Of a stretch of DNA of 64,000 nucleotides, positions 33,125 to 44,436 are shown one piece after another. Numbering within the stretch: the stretch's first letter is position 1; the number at the start of each line of letters is the position of its first letter. A program made the position numbers and the translations under genes. The stretch is from Oscheius onirici. Lineage: Eukaryota; Nematoda; Chromadorea; Rhabditida; Rhabditidae. The stretch spans positions 5,282,398 to 5,346,397 of the forward strand of contig OW051469.1 of assembly GCA_932521025.1 (NCBI GenBank), written 5' to 3'. The notes beneath the pieces were generated by a model, which had not been told where the DNA came from, did no database searches, and saw nothing but the letters and a program-made list of their open reading frames with translations.

Positions 33125-34024
33125 CTATTGTGCTTTCTGTGGCTCCAGTTGCATTGCCATATCCACATGACGTTTCTCGTAGAAGCATCTCTCTGTGACG
33201 ATAGTCTTCTTCACTTCGTCCTCCAGATTGTGGTAACCGTTCACGGGGATGACATCCTTTGGATTTTCGACGTCATTTATCAGGTCGCTGGTAAATCCGA
33301 CAGGGACGGCAATGATTCGAATCCCGGCTTGACGAGCTTTGGAAATCACATCCCGACCAGGGATGTTCGGATCCGGATACCGGATATCCGAAACCGGATA
33401 AATCCGGTACTTTTTGATCCGGAGATCCGATATCCGAAAATTATCCGGTCAAAGTCTCCGACCGGATAATTATCCGAAAAATTATCCGGTATGAAAACTA
33501 TCCGATATCCAATATCCGAAATCGGATATTTTTGACCGGATTTTGGAAATGACATCCCGACGACGTCTTTGTCCATCGTTGATATAGTACTCCATGTCGT
33601 GGGCCGCACCGTCCGTAATGAGAAAAAGGAGAGCCTTCGAGTCTGCGCTCTTCCTGAGCTGCAGCCATCTGTCGATAAACTTGTTCAGACTGCTGTAGGT
33701 CCAAGTGTTTGGCGTGTTCGCGACTTTTGCTTGCGATACGCGATGTACACTGGCATAGTATTGAGCATCCGTCCAAGGACTTCTCACTTGATCCTCGAAG
33801 GCGCAATAGTCGTAAGGTGCTCCTCGGAAGTGACAGAACATGATCATGCTATGCTGAGGAAGCCATTTCTGGGCATTGAGGAGAAACTGCGTCATCTGGA
33901 AACATAAAAGTTAAATCGACAGTGTCTATATCGAAAAGACAAACAAAATACTCACCATTTCCCATTGTGGCCATTGGATTGATGCCGTACCGTCAACGTG
34001 GAACATGATGGCCTCATACTTGTT
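33125..34024 (-). pseudogene. vWA-domain continuation, interrupted, right arm
   Basis: Exact counterpart of 25897-26796: the same metal-site motif (HVDGTASI), intron, ATCCGG insertion and end at 33125. It converges on the globin gene, whose stop is 86 bp away, so the two 3' UTRs overlap. Confidence 0.6.
33338..33561. repeat. ATCCGG-tiled insertion flanked by 20 bp direct repeats (right arm)
   Basis: Counterpart of 26360-26583 in the opposite orientation. It shows that the insertion predates the arm duplication or was homogenised with it. Confidence 0.65.
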
Positions 34025-35616
34025 TTACTGGTCGAGTTTCGTCTCGCAGCGCATAGCCTCTGGATTCTTCCGATCCTTGCTCGTGCTCAGACAGACGTAG
34101 CCCGGCTCGGCTCCCTGCGTCTTGGCGTAGCCGGAGACTTCTTCCACTGTGAGGGCATCAAAGTAGCCGGGGAGACAGCGGCAACATGAGCAGGACTCGT
34201 CGATCCGGGAATTTTTTCTACAACCACCTCCTGGCGGTATTGGAGAAAGAACTCCATTGACACAGTAGATCGGAAGACGATCGATGACGGGAGCATCGAT
34301 GAGACCGGCCTGGCTCGAGGTCTTCCAAAATTTTTGGACAGCAATTCTTGCCGCATCGGAGCATCTGTTGCTTGGATAGCCGGCTACCCAGACTTGAATA
34401 CTTGTTCCTTTAGTAACCATCGATTCTTGCGTCTAAAATTCGTTTGTATTTCCAAGTACAGGATTAAAACTTACGTAAATAGCTCTCATTTGATGAAAGG
34501 TCAGAGCGAGAGACATGGATCGTTCAGCTAGACATTCTTGTGGCTGATTCGACGTCTTCTCTTGAACAGCAATCGGTACGTAGTAGCGTCCATTGGGTAA
34601 GATTGCTCCGTCGCGCAACTTGGCCGTGTAGTGGTATTCACTGGCAGCGTAGCAGCCACGACATCTGCGAGAACAGTGAGCGTGAAAGTGGGTGAGGTTG
34701 ACGACTCCTTGGACTAGTTGTGGCTGGAAGTGGTTTCGAACACACTGCATGCACCAACTGCCGTCTTCGGCACAAAGCGGTCCATAGGCTCCGCATCCTG
34801 TTCCACATTCGTTAGTCTTCTGGATATTTCCTGGAATGATTTGTCAACTACCTCTCCTTTTCAAACGAACCTCCGACTTTTGCTTCCTCCTTGGAATCCT
34901 CCTCAAAATTGGTCGCCTGCTTCTGACAGACCGTGTCAATCTGCTCATTCTCGTCGTAGATATGCACATTTTGTCCGGGATAGATGCCGCTGACCGGGTG
35001 ACGTTGCAGGACAACAGCCAGACGTCCGATAGGAGGAAAGTTAGAATCGTTCCGATGGATGATCCCTCGATGATAAACGGCTCCAGGTTGAGGCTTGTTC
35101 CGGGCCGTAGCAGCATATTTGACGAGAGGAGCGTTGGTGAAGAACATCGAGAGCCATTTGATCGGACTAGTGGTCCCCAACTCGGCTTCTTTCCATTCAC
35201 CCTCGCATTCACCGGCAACAGAGTAGCAGTTGCGTCCCAAGAGAAGAGAACTCTCGTCACAGTTGGCCTGGGATTTTGAAAGATTCAATTCTCTCAAGTT
35301 CAAAGAGACTAACCCAATGACAGGTGATCTGTTCTCCAGGCTTGAAGGTCCCTGTTGTGGCCGGCGAGTTTAATGTGAATGGCATCTTGGTCCTGCACGA
35401 CTCCATGGCATCGTCCAGCGAGACTCCTTCCGGCACACTGAAGGTTTGTTGACAGCCAGTCTTCGTGCTCTTCTCTTTCGGTGGATTGCAACGGTCTGTC
35501 AGACTGCTGTCGTGGCTACTGTCCAGCCACTCCGACGTGCAGAACTGCTTGAAGCCGCGATCGCCTAGACAATCGGCCTTGGACGTCAGGAAGAGCAGGA
35601 GAACCAGACATCTCAT
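34025..35616 (-). CDS. secreted cysteine-rich protein, right-arm copy
   Basis: Four exons mirror the left-arm gene (35616-35314, 35267-34871, 34830-34475, 34432-34025). It has the same signal peptide, cysteine modules and TAA (34027-34025). Because the adjacent globin gene is complete here, this is the likely ancestral locus. No base difference between the copies was noticed in the translated parts. Confidence 0.72.
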
Positions 35617-36062
35617 TTCCTGGAAGAGGCTTGGGTAGAATCTACTGGAAGCTGGAGACATACCTGGAGAAGCAACTGCCTTCGGAGGAGACGAGCTAGC
35701 AGACTGATGGCTACTAGATGAAAAAGGGATTACTGTGGTTTTCGACAAGTCTTGACACGTTAAAAGCTTACTCTTTTGATTTCTCAAACTTTAAACTTTT
35801 TCTCTCAAAAAAGCGTCTGGCACTTTGACCCAACTTAATTCAAAGGTAGCAGCTGTGGGTGTGGGACTGGTCTCTCCTAGAACGCTCGTCAGCTGAATGA
35901 TCTTTAAAAAGGAGTGAAAACGTTAATCGCTATTTGCACCTGCACTCATTTTTGCAGTCCGTATGGGCGAAATGACAACCAGAGAGGTTATTGGCTTCGT
36001 TTCTCAACCCTTCGGCAATACGAGTGTTACTCATCTTACACCTCTTTTGCACAATATATTTG

Positions 36063-36323
36063 TGATGGCTACTAGATGGAAAAGGGATTACTGTGGTTTT
36101 CGACAAGTCTTGACACGTTACTTCCAGTCGAGATTGGAAACTTGGTAGTTTTCGATGTTACTCTCGCTTCTCTTTACTGACTAAAAAGAAGTGTAAGAGG
36201 ATGTCTTGAAATGACTGTACAAAGCCGACACCATGCTCCAAAAAGCTCAGTCGATAAAGACAACAATATTTTACTGAGAGAACTTTAACACGGGTACAAA
36301 CAACAGAAAAACCTTAAAACTTT
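36063..36323. repeat. arm-junction sequence with a 58 bp templated copy
   Basis: Bases 36064-36121 (GATGGCTACTAGATGGAAAA... to ...GACACGTTAC) repeat 35707-35761 in the same orientation with about one extra base. The rest, up to the next gene's stop, is unremarkable. Confidence 0.65.
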
Positions 36324-38231
36324 CTAAACAACAGCCTTTCTCTTCTCAGGGTCTTTGAACTCTTCGATAAAACGACAGACGCCTTCTTCAATGGCAGCTC
36401 TGTGCATGATGAAGTGGACCAGATTCTCTTTTTTGGCCAGCGAGTCGGTAGCCTTGTCTATCGTTTCCAGAATGAAGGGGAGGTACTGGAAAGATGGATC
36501 AGTTACCTCTATTCCTATCTACTTACCGTAGCAGCCCACTGTCCATTCGGCAGCCGGCATCCCATCAACTGTAGTTTGGTCTCTTCCAGATACAACATTT
36601 GCTCCAGGGCCATCATTTCAGCCTCGGTCGTCTTGGGAACAGCCTGGATATCTGGACTCCTTGACTTCTTCACTGCCGGCTCGTACAAGTCGTCTTCCAC
36701 GATGAACTCTTCCTGATCATCACTCTCAGCGTCTTCTTCTTCATTGGCTTCGAATTCCGAGCCAGAGTCATTGGAAGACTCGCTGGAAGAAGCTCGTTCC
36801 TCATCGTCCTCCGGCTTTTCTCCACACTCGTCAAGCTCTGGAGGCGGCGTATACACAGGCGAGAAGACTGAAAAGAAGACTAACAATAAGACACTCTACT
36901 TACCCTTCTTCGGTTTTCTGTCCCTTTTGGCCCTTGTTTCAGACACATCGAAGCTCAAATCCTGTGGCTCTTTCTTGATCTCCCACTTCGGAACAATTTT
37001 CGGGGGGATCAACTCTTTGAAATTCTCCGGGAGGTGTTTGTAGCTGGAAGTGTCTGTCATGCTGCTGCACTCGGCCACCAGTTCTTCTGAAAGAAGATAA
37101 CTGTTCTTATTACTGTGACTTACCAATGCCTTCTCGAATCGTCTTGTATTCATTCGCCGAAATATCCTTGTTCTTTTCAAGTAGGCCAACAAGAATACCA
37201 AACATGTCCTCTTGATTTTCAGTGTCTGCAGAAATCGTCGTCACCGTGTTCCTGAAAAGCTCTTTTTACCAGTGTTCCTTTTAAATCTTTATGTTTCTTT
37301 TGAGAGATAACCCACCAAATTTTCAAAATGTTCTCAACAATGATCTCATGAACTGGACCAGCATTTCGCAAAGCCTTCAACTTCGTTTTGATTCCTTCCA
37401 AGACTGTCAGTGCTTCTTGCTTGATGTTCACCTTCTCTGGAACAATGTTCTCCTTCCTCAATGGCCAGTCAAAACTTTTGAAATTGAGATGAGCCATGAG
37501 ATCTGAAGAGAGACAGCTGCATAGATTTCTTGTACGGACGTCCTTGTTGCGAAGTTCCTCTGAAATTGTCAGTTTTCTAATGACTTCAAAATGATGTTCT
37601 GTGCAGTTGTAGAGCTTCTCAACCCCCACAATTTTGCTGAAATTCTGATCGTCACGCTTCTAATAGCTCACCCCAAAGATCGTTCCAGAGTTCCAACGGA
37701 ATCTTCGAGTTTTTATTTTCCTTCTCGCTACAATCCAACTGCATCAAGACGTCGTAAGAGTCGGTCAACTTTTCCAGAGATTTGCGTGTCAGAGCCAGTT
37801 TTTTGGCCAGAATGTTTTCGTCCTGGACCATGACCAGACGATGCTGGTATTCGAGCCATTTGCGGCGCCATTGACCAAGTTTCGAAGTGATCTGCTCCCA
37901 GAATGCTGGCTCTAAGTAGCTGAAAAGTTTTTGGATGATCCGGTCTTATTACCAAGGGTTCGTCTGGAACAGAGACTCAATAGACAGGGCACAATTGGAG
38001 AGACTCTACGGATTTCATTTCAAAACAGTGAATTTCTGGTGGAAAGAAGAGAAACTTCCCCTTTCACACATTTCTTACCTCTTTGGAACTCTGTACGTGA
38101 AAGGAACTTTACGACGACTGATAAAGGATTTCGGAAAGTTGTTCCTCAGTTTTTCGTCGAAAGACTGTGTCCTCTCCATTTCCACAAAGCTCTCCTTCTC
38201 GTCGAACACGAAAGGATTGTTCTTCTCCATT
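36324..38231 (-). CDS. acidic, lysine-rich nuclear-type protein, unknown
   Basis: The start at 38231 (MEKNNPFVFDEKESFVEMER) is one base after a TAATTTCAG acceptor. Middle exons are helical and charged (YLEPAFWEQITSKLGQWRRK, QDENILAKKLALTRKSLEKL, LEGIKTKLKALRNAGPVHEI). Then come KELIPPKIVPKWEIKKEPQD and a basic patch (TRAKRDRKPKKGK). A strongly acidic serine region (SSSESSNDSGSEFEANEEED, AESDDQEEFIVEDD) is followed by a helical C-terminus (YLPFILETIDKATDSLAKKE, KDPEKRKAVV). Acidic and basic alternation suggests a nuclear or histone-binding role, but no domain was recognised. Stop at 36324-36326. It is 257 bp downstream of, and on the same strand as, the DNAJC21-like gene. The region around 37900-38000 has ambiguous splicing. 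Confidence 0.5.
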
Positions 38232-38488
38232 CTGAAATTACCTATTTTAGAGCGAAGAACCGTTTTGAAAAAGAGAATATGATAATTTCGTAATAATCAA
38301 AAAAAAATTAGTCAGTCGAGGCGGTACCAGTTGTCGAACAAGCTGATTGGGTAAAATCAATAATTGACTCGCTTTCGCGCCCATTCTCCGAACCAGGCTT
38401 TGAACTGAACCGTCAAGAACATACAGCCAGAGAATCAAAAGTTGTATTGACAAAAATCAACAAAAAGGAGTAAAAATAACCATAAAAT

Positions 38489-40332
38489 CTATTTTCTCTT
38501 GCCCTTCTTGTTTTTCTTGGCTCCGGCATCGTCCGCCGAGTACTTTAAGCTAGCGTGACCCGTCTCGCGAATGTGTTGGAACAGCTTCGTTCTGAAATGC
38601 TTCCAGTTCATTGACAACACAAAAGATCCAACCTGCTCTCAAAAAACTCGCCGCACTTTTCGCACTTTCCCGTCTTCGGTTCTGTCGATTCCTCTTCCAC
38701 CAATTCTTTCTTTTCCTTATTTTTGTTTTTCGTCTCTTCCTCCTCTTCGAGCTGAATTTCCTCTATCTTGACAGCAAGTTTTTCCACCTTTTCGCTAAAA
38801 TTACCAAATATTAGACCGAGCAAAAAGAAGCAAAACCTTTCGGAATCTTCAGAACCCTGGTCCCAGTCACGATTCTTCTTCTTTGCTCGTCGCGATTTCT
38901 TCGCCTTCTTTTCCTCGACAGTTGGAGCTTCTTCAACCGGTTCCGGCTCCGTTTCGGCTTCATTTTCAGCAGCCTCTTCCGGCACATTTTCCACTTCTTC
39001 AGCTTCGGAATCCGGCTCGTCCCAGGTCTTCTTCTTTTTGGCCCGGCGTTTGGCTTTCTTTCCCTTTTTCTCTTCCGGGTGCGTTGGAGTGGCTAGACCG
39101 GCCAGCTCTTCTAAACCACATGTTAGACGGTAGACACACAAATTGATCAAGAACGTACCAAAAATGGCCGCATCCTCCTCTTTCATGTGTCGCATCATTT
39201 CCGTCAGCTGTTTTTTGTGCAGCTTCGAATTCTTGTGACTTTCTAGCGCGTTCGGAGTCTTGAAACTCTTGTTGCAGACGACGCAGTGAGGAGTCTCTTC
39301 GTCAAATTCCTCGTCCTCTTCGACACTTTCCTCTTCGTTTTCGGCCAGAAGGCTCTGGAAATGTTCACGATGCTGCTGAGCCAGAACCTCGTCAGTCTGG
39401 TAGAGTCTGAAAATGAGAAAAGTAACAAATGGAACATGAAAAGCCTCACTCTTGATTCTTTCTGATCTGATTCCTCCGATTTTCCTCCTGCTTCTTCTTG
39501 GCATCCAGTTGCCGGAGCTCTAACTGCTCCCTATAGGCTTTCACTCGTGGATCACGTTTCCGAACAAAGGCCACCAACTCCCTGATCTGATCGTTTCTTT
39601 CCGCCTTTCCCGCGTCTCGGAATTTTTTATTCTCTGCCTCAATCCCTCGCGTCTGGAATCGGTTCTCGGCCTGGCGAATGTCGTACTTGTCGAGCCAGTG
39701 AAAACTGCGAGCTGTGCAGAAACTGCTCCAGAAGCCGTAAAAAGGGCCGGTTATCTCGTCGTAATCGCTGTCCTTGTTCCCGAAACTGGGATACTTTTGG
39801 GCTTGGTCGTCCAAATACTCGTAGTCTTCTTCGGCCAGTCGAGCAAAGACGTCCTTGTAGACCTCGAAGAATCCCTGAAACCGGTCAGTTTGAGTTTAGT
39901 TAAAAATTTTGTAAACAAACACATAAAATCGTACCTTGGGTCCATCATATCCTTTGTAACAGGTTGAGGTGAAGTATTGGAACAGATCGATCGACTTATC
40001 TTCATAGTTTTCTTCACCAAAACCTGAATGTGGAATTTTTTATGGCAAAACGAATGGACGGACCTCCTTTCAAAATGCTGTCTCGATGTTTGTCGTAAAA
40101 GGCTCTCTCATGTGGATCCGAGAGGACTTCGTAGGCTTGCTGGAGAAGAGCAAAATACTGGGTACATTCCTCGATCCGATCGGGATTCTTGTCCGGATGC
40201 CATTTTAATGCTAATTTTCTGAAAGAATAGAGGGTTTCTGACCGAAAGTAAAGAAGAATACCTGTAGGCTTTTTTGAGTGTATCCTCGTCAACATCCTTA
40301 TCGACTTCTAGCACCTCATAATGACATTTCAT
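38489..40332 (-). CDS. dnj-17-like: DNAJC21/zuotin-like J-domain protein
   Basis: The start at 40332 lies two bases after a TTTTTCAG acceptor. The J domain is [38 protein letters not shown] (HPD present), [20 protein letters not shown]. Next come [20 protein letters not shown] and [20 protein letters not shown], the DNAJC21/Jjj1 middle domain, and a basic coiled coil ([20 protein letters not shown]). A C2H2 finger ([20 protein letters not shown]) is followed by acidic and lysine-rich stretches. A second finger ([20 protein letters not shown]) precedes [10 protein letters not shown] and [12 protein letters not shown] 38489-38491. The family recruits HSP70 to recycle ribosome-biogenesis factors from 60S subunits. 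All expected modules are present. Confidence 0.9.
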
Positions 40333-40857
40333 AGCTGAAAAATAGTTTAAGTAGAAAATGTGGAAAAGAAGAACTATGACTAGAGAATGGATAGGGAGGG
40401 TTTTGGCGATAAAAAAAACTTTGATGACTCGAAATCGTCAGCTTTTTGAAGGAGGCAAGAAAATTCAAATAATAAGACCTAAATGGAAGAATGACACAAG
40501 TCGTTTTAGAGCAGTTTTACAGGCGATAGAGTCCATACAGTGTGAACTTCCAGTTTACACGAAGACTATTAATTCGCGAAATTGTGTTTTCTCCTATAGA
40601 GAATCTCCATATCGGTAGGTATTTCGAGAGATTGTTTCTGGACTGTCGATGCCGTATGATTGAAAGCAACAAGGAAACCCAACGATAGCTTTTACTGTCC
40701 TTACAAAATACTACATTTCAACATGGGAAAAAACAAGAAGGGGAGAGAAAGAACGAAGGAGAGAAAAAGAACTATTCGAAATCTTTCAACCAGTACATAT
40801 AATGATTGAATTTGGGGTTCTCTGAGGATGGGGAGAAATACACGTATCTCTGTCTGA
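40333..40857. other. intergenic between CNOT2 and DNAJC21-like genes
   Basis: 525 bp between co-oriented genes. No open frame of interest was seen. The spacing is long for a classical nematode operon but the order and strand are compatible with one. Confidence 0.35.
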
Positions 40858-42047
40858 TTATGGCTGATTTGGAAGACCGGGCGGCGGGGCAATGTTTTCC
40901 TGGTTTTCAAGGGCAGCAGCTGCTTCTTCGGCTTCTCGTGCACGACGTCGCTGGCTATCATCACGGGGAGGCAGGAATTGTGGCGGCAACTTCGGACGTT
41001 CATCCAGCTCCGCGTACTCGACCTTCATATCACGAGGAATCTGAAACATCTGTTGTAAGAAAAGAAAAAGAAATTTCCCACCTTTCTCCACTGGGCCGGA
41101 TCGAAAACGTAGTACATGCCCTTCTCATAGGTGGTTGTCTGCTCTCTCACAGTACTGCCCGTCTGTGCTCGAGTCAGCCATCGCTGTTCCGTCTTGTGAA
41201 ACCGCCACTCGCGACAGTAGAGCTCCGCAGCCGCAGCCAGCTGGTAGACTTCCGCCGTCAGATTGTAGAATGTGTAGAAGAGCACGTCCTCGGCAAAAAG
41301 AGCCATCTTGACCTGAGGGAGCTTGCTGGCAATGTGGGAATTCGTTCTATACTCTTCAGGCACCTAAATCTGGATCGTTTTCTGCATACTGAAGAAAAAA
41401 AAAAAGTTAATAAAAAGGAGAAACCCGTACATCTGCGTCTTTCTCCCGCGCTCGAAGCGATTGGTCGGCAAAAGGGCCACCGAAATCCCTGTACAGAACC
41501 CTCTCCTGTAGCGACAAGTCCAAACCGAGCTTCGTGAGATCCTGTCCGATGGCCAAGCCGGCAATGTCGGGATCGTCCATTTTTCGAATACAAGTGAGGA
41601 GGCCAGCAATGCCGAACGGATCGGCTATCATGTTCGCTGGGATGTTGGAGACTGTACTGTCGCTTTCGGTTTTGATTCCTTTGGGCGGCTGCCCGCGTCG
41701 GCGCTGCTGTTCGCCAGCCTTCTGCATCTATAAAAACATCTTTGATGTCATAAAAATGTGTCTTGTAGTCTCTACCAAAGATATGAGGTTAAAAAACCTC
41801 AGCCGGAGCGTGTTACAAATACAATAAAATGCGCTATGTGGTTGTGTACTATGAGAAAGCAATAATAAACCAAGACAGTGTATTTTCCAGATGAATCAAT
41901 GCTTTTTAGATGCAACAGTGTTTAGTCACTGCCGCCCAGTATGAGAAATCGTTTGTAAACACGGAAAAATCCAAAACTAGCCTACCTGGCAGATGGCTCC
42001 TGTCAGAGCAGGAAAGTCCTCCTTTTGGAACATCTGGGGGCGCTTTT
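40858..42047 (-). CDS. ntl-2-like: CCR4-NOT transcription complex subunit 2 (CNOT2/NOT2); N-terminus unresolved
   Basis: Upstream exon (41986-42047) KRPQMFQKEDFPALTGAICQ carries the EDFPAL motif of CNOT2. The next exon (from 41727) is MQKAGEQQRRRGQPPKGIKT and IPANMIADPFGIAGLLTCIR, KMDDPDIAGLAIGQDLTKLG. The NOT-box exons read VPEEYRTNSHIASKLPQVKM, EDVLFYTFYNLTAEVYQLAA, ELYCREWRFHKTEQRWLTRA and TYEKGMYYVFDPAQWRK. The last exon (FQIPRDMKVEYAELDERPKL) ends GLPNQP, TAA 40858-40860. The protein scaffolds the deadenylase complex that shortens poly(A) tails. Start exons must lie above 42047; a minus frame at 42267-42704 is a weak candidate. Confidence 0.87.
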
Positions 42048-43174
42048 CTGAAACTGAGAACATAGTTGAGATGAAGAAAGTAGGCGGAGCGATAAGTGTA
42101 CGTATAAAACATCTCATGACAGCTGTTTCCTATTAATCCCGCTTCTAATCTCTTTGCATGACTAAAATACATTGTTGCCGTTTTATATGCTGCTACTTTC
42201 TGCATTACATATACGATGAAATAAAAATACCGTGTTCAAAGGAGAAAATGTTGGGCGTTTACAAATTTAGGACAACAGCTCCGGGCAACTTCCAGCGATT
42301 TCGTGGCAAGACCCTTTCAGAGTTCCCGCTACGAAATTCTTAAAATCTACTGTTAATGACATTATTCCAAACACTTTTCCTAAAATTTTGTTTCCATATT
42401 CTCGATTTATTTTGCCTTGCTGTTCGAAACTCAAGCCCACATTCTGCTCAAAGATACGTGACGACGCTCTGGGATGTTTTTCGAACTCTTTTCTAGAAAT
42501 GAACGGCCAACAGTTCTCGGTTCCGTAGAATGAATGTTCTGAAAACATTTGCTGGTCGACGTCATCTTCCATTAGGCGCTCGTGCTCTCCCTCATCAGCC
42601 AAGAGGCTTCTCCTGCGAAGAGCATGCTTTAGCGATAGTTCCATTTGTTTCCTTTGTTTTCTTGTGGTTCCGTACTCCAAGGAAACCTTGTTTCTACTAC
42701 GCACTTAGGCGAGAAATCCGAAAAACAAACAAGGTGTTGTTTACTGTTAAACTCTAACAACTGCAACTCATCAAAAGTTTCCTTTATTCTCTGCACTAAA
42801 GAGGCCTTTTTTTCATTTACGGACCAAAATTGTGGAACTAACCGTATGCTTTGTTGAATTTTGTCCAGTTCCGTGCTCAGCTGCTGTGTGGGAAATCAAA
42901 AATCTCGCTCCACTGCCCATCCTACGGTTTGCTTGCGGCCCAATACGCAGCCAAATTCGAAAGGAAACTTTTCTTCTGTTACTCAGTCTTTTTTGAAACT
43001 CGAAGTTGTTTTTCCCTGTTTGCATCTGGAGGAGCAAATGGCATTGCTTCTTACAAAAACTTAAAATAACAAGGTTTACCTCGTAATTTTGCCTCCAACT
43101 ATCGTTCTCTCGATGATTCATTCTTTCTCTCTACCTCCTATAACCTCGATTTGTTAAGAAATCCGACAAAGAAG
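42048..43174. other. region between CNOT2 and PI synthase
   Basis: Must hold the missing CNOT2 5' exons and the promoters of two divergent genes. A 145-codon open minus frame (42267-42704; from the first ATG, MELSLKHALRRRSLLADEGE) has no family resemblance and could be chance. Confidence 0.35.
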
Positions 43175-43879
43175 ATGGTCACAGCGACGGACGTCTTCCT
43201 CTTCTACCCGAATCTCATCGGCTACGGCCGAATAGTTCTGGCAATCTGCTCCTTCTACTATATGATTGACTCGCCATGGACAGCAATCTTCTGGTTAGTT
43301 TTCTCCCATTTTTCCTCACAAAATCATCTAGTTACGCTTTGAGTGCCGGTCTGGATGCCTTTGACGGCTGGGCAGCACGCACCTACAATCAGAGTAGTCG
43401 ATTCGGAGCCATGTTGGACCAGTTGACGGACCGCTGTGCTCTCATGGCCATCTGCATGGCTCTCTGTCACTTCTACCCCAGTCAGATGTTCTTCTTCCAA
43501 CTTTCGGCAGTCATCGACATTGCCAGCCACTGGCTTCATCTCCATGCCACGGATCTAACTGGTGCATCATCACATAAACAGGTTATTTATCTTACTTTCT
43601 CCATAGTCAAATTTACAGAGCTCCAACCCGATCCTTCATCTTTATTACACGGATCGCAGATTCCTCGGCTTCATGTGTGGCGGAAACGAAGCTTTCTACA
43701 TTCTGATGTATCTCCGAGCCTTTTACCCGAACATCATATTGACCATTTTGACTGTAATCGCTTTCCCGATAGCATTCGTCAAGAGCGCCATCAGTCTCGT
43801 TCATTTGGTCACGGCCAGCCAGACTGTCGTCGAGCACGATGTCAAAGTTAGGCAAGGAGAAGCCACCAAGGCTCAGTAA
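43175..43879 (+). CDS. pisy-1-like: CDP-diacylglycerol:inositol 3-phosphatidyltransferase (PI synthase)
   Basis: Makes phosphatidylinositol from CDP-diacylglycerol and myo-inositol in the ER membrane. The start is at 43175 (MVTATDVFLFYPNLIGYGRI). The CDP-alcohol phosphotransferase signature DG-x2-AR-x8-G-x3-D-x3-D is complete: DGWAARTYNQSSRFGAMLDQ followed by LTD. Several membrane segments follow (LMAICMALCHFY, FFFQLSAVIDIASHWLHLHA). C-terminal exons contain YYTDRRFLGFMCGGNEAFYI and PNIILTILTVIAFPIAFVKS. The stop is at 43877-43879. Length, about 220 residues, is normal for the family. Introns use GTTAGT...ATCTAG and GTTATT...TTACAG. Confidence 0.92.
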
Positions 43880-44436
43880 TAACTCCCCTCTTCGTTCTCA
43901 CATATTGCATATTTTTCCTACTCAAGTTGTGAGCTTTACCTTCCGATTTGTACCTATATATCTACATACATTCCCTAGTCCAATTGTATCCCTTCAGAGC
44001 GTATATTATTTCGCATAAAGATATTTTCCAGTCCTTTGTAAATGTAGTAATTCTCCATGTTTTTCCAATGTCGCTATCTTTCTCCTATCACGTCTTCTTT
44101 TCACCAAATTTATACTTTCCCCTAAACCTATTCATCGATTTCTGCTCTTTACCAGGAATCCACCTTGTAGACGCAAACTTGCGTACGCCACAATTGAACA
44201 GCAGTCTTTTCGAAAGTGAATTTTTCCGACGCACGCTCATATTCGTTTCACTGGACCATCTCTTTTTTTGTTCCTGTAAAATGCTTGATATATTCCCTAC
44301 AACAAAACCAGTACGCTCTTATGACGCTATACATTTGCAGTTACTTTGTTCCTTATGCTATCCTCGGCTCTTGCTTTTTGTTTTTCACTTATCAAAATCA
44401 CTTATTTATTTTTCAGAACAAGGTGAACTAAGCAAA
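43880..44436. other. intergenic between PI synthase and BRR2
   Basis: Same-strand spacing of 557 bp with a pyrimidine-rich lead to a TTTTTCAG acceptor at 44416, 21 bp before the BRR2 start. A long open plus frame (43948 onwards) is Phe/Leu-rich and most likely an accident of pyrimidine-rich composition. Confidence 0.45.

Larger units (their letters stand above)
33010..36062 (-). repeat. right arm of the large inverted duplication (3053 bp)
   Basis: Mirror image of 23859-26911 about position 29960.5. The inner edge is inside the last globin exon. The outer edge (36062, ...CACAATATATTT) is followed at once by a 58 bp direct copy of a piece from inside the arm (36064-36121 copies about 35707-35761). 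Confidence 0.92.

Noticed and set aside
38608-39504. Single 298-residue ORF at the DNAJC21 locus
   Set aside because: It reads through three short introns; the real protein is the spliced product described.
42267-42704. 145-codon minus frame as a separate gene or CNOT2 N-terminus
   Set aside because: A stop lies just before the first codons, there is no clear splice partner, and it has no similarity to CNOT2 N-termini. A frame this long is expected a few times by chance in 64 kb.
43948-44436. Long plus-strand open frame upstream of BRR2
   Set aside because: Phe/Leu/Ser-rich translation of a pyrimidine-rich 3' UTR and promoter stretch; no family, and it runs into the BRR2 5' leader in another frame.
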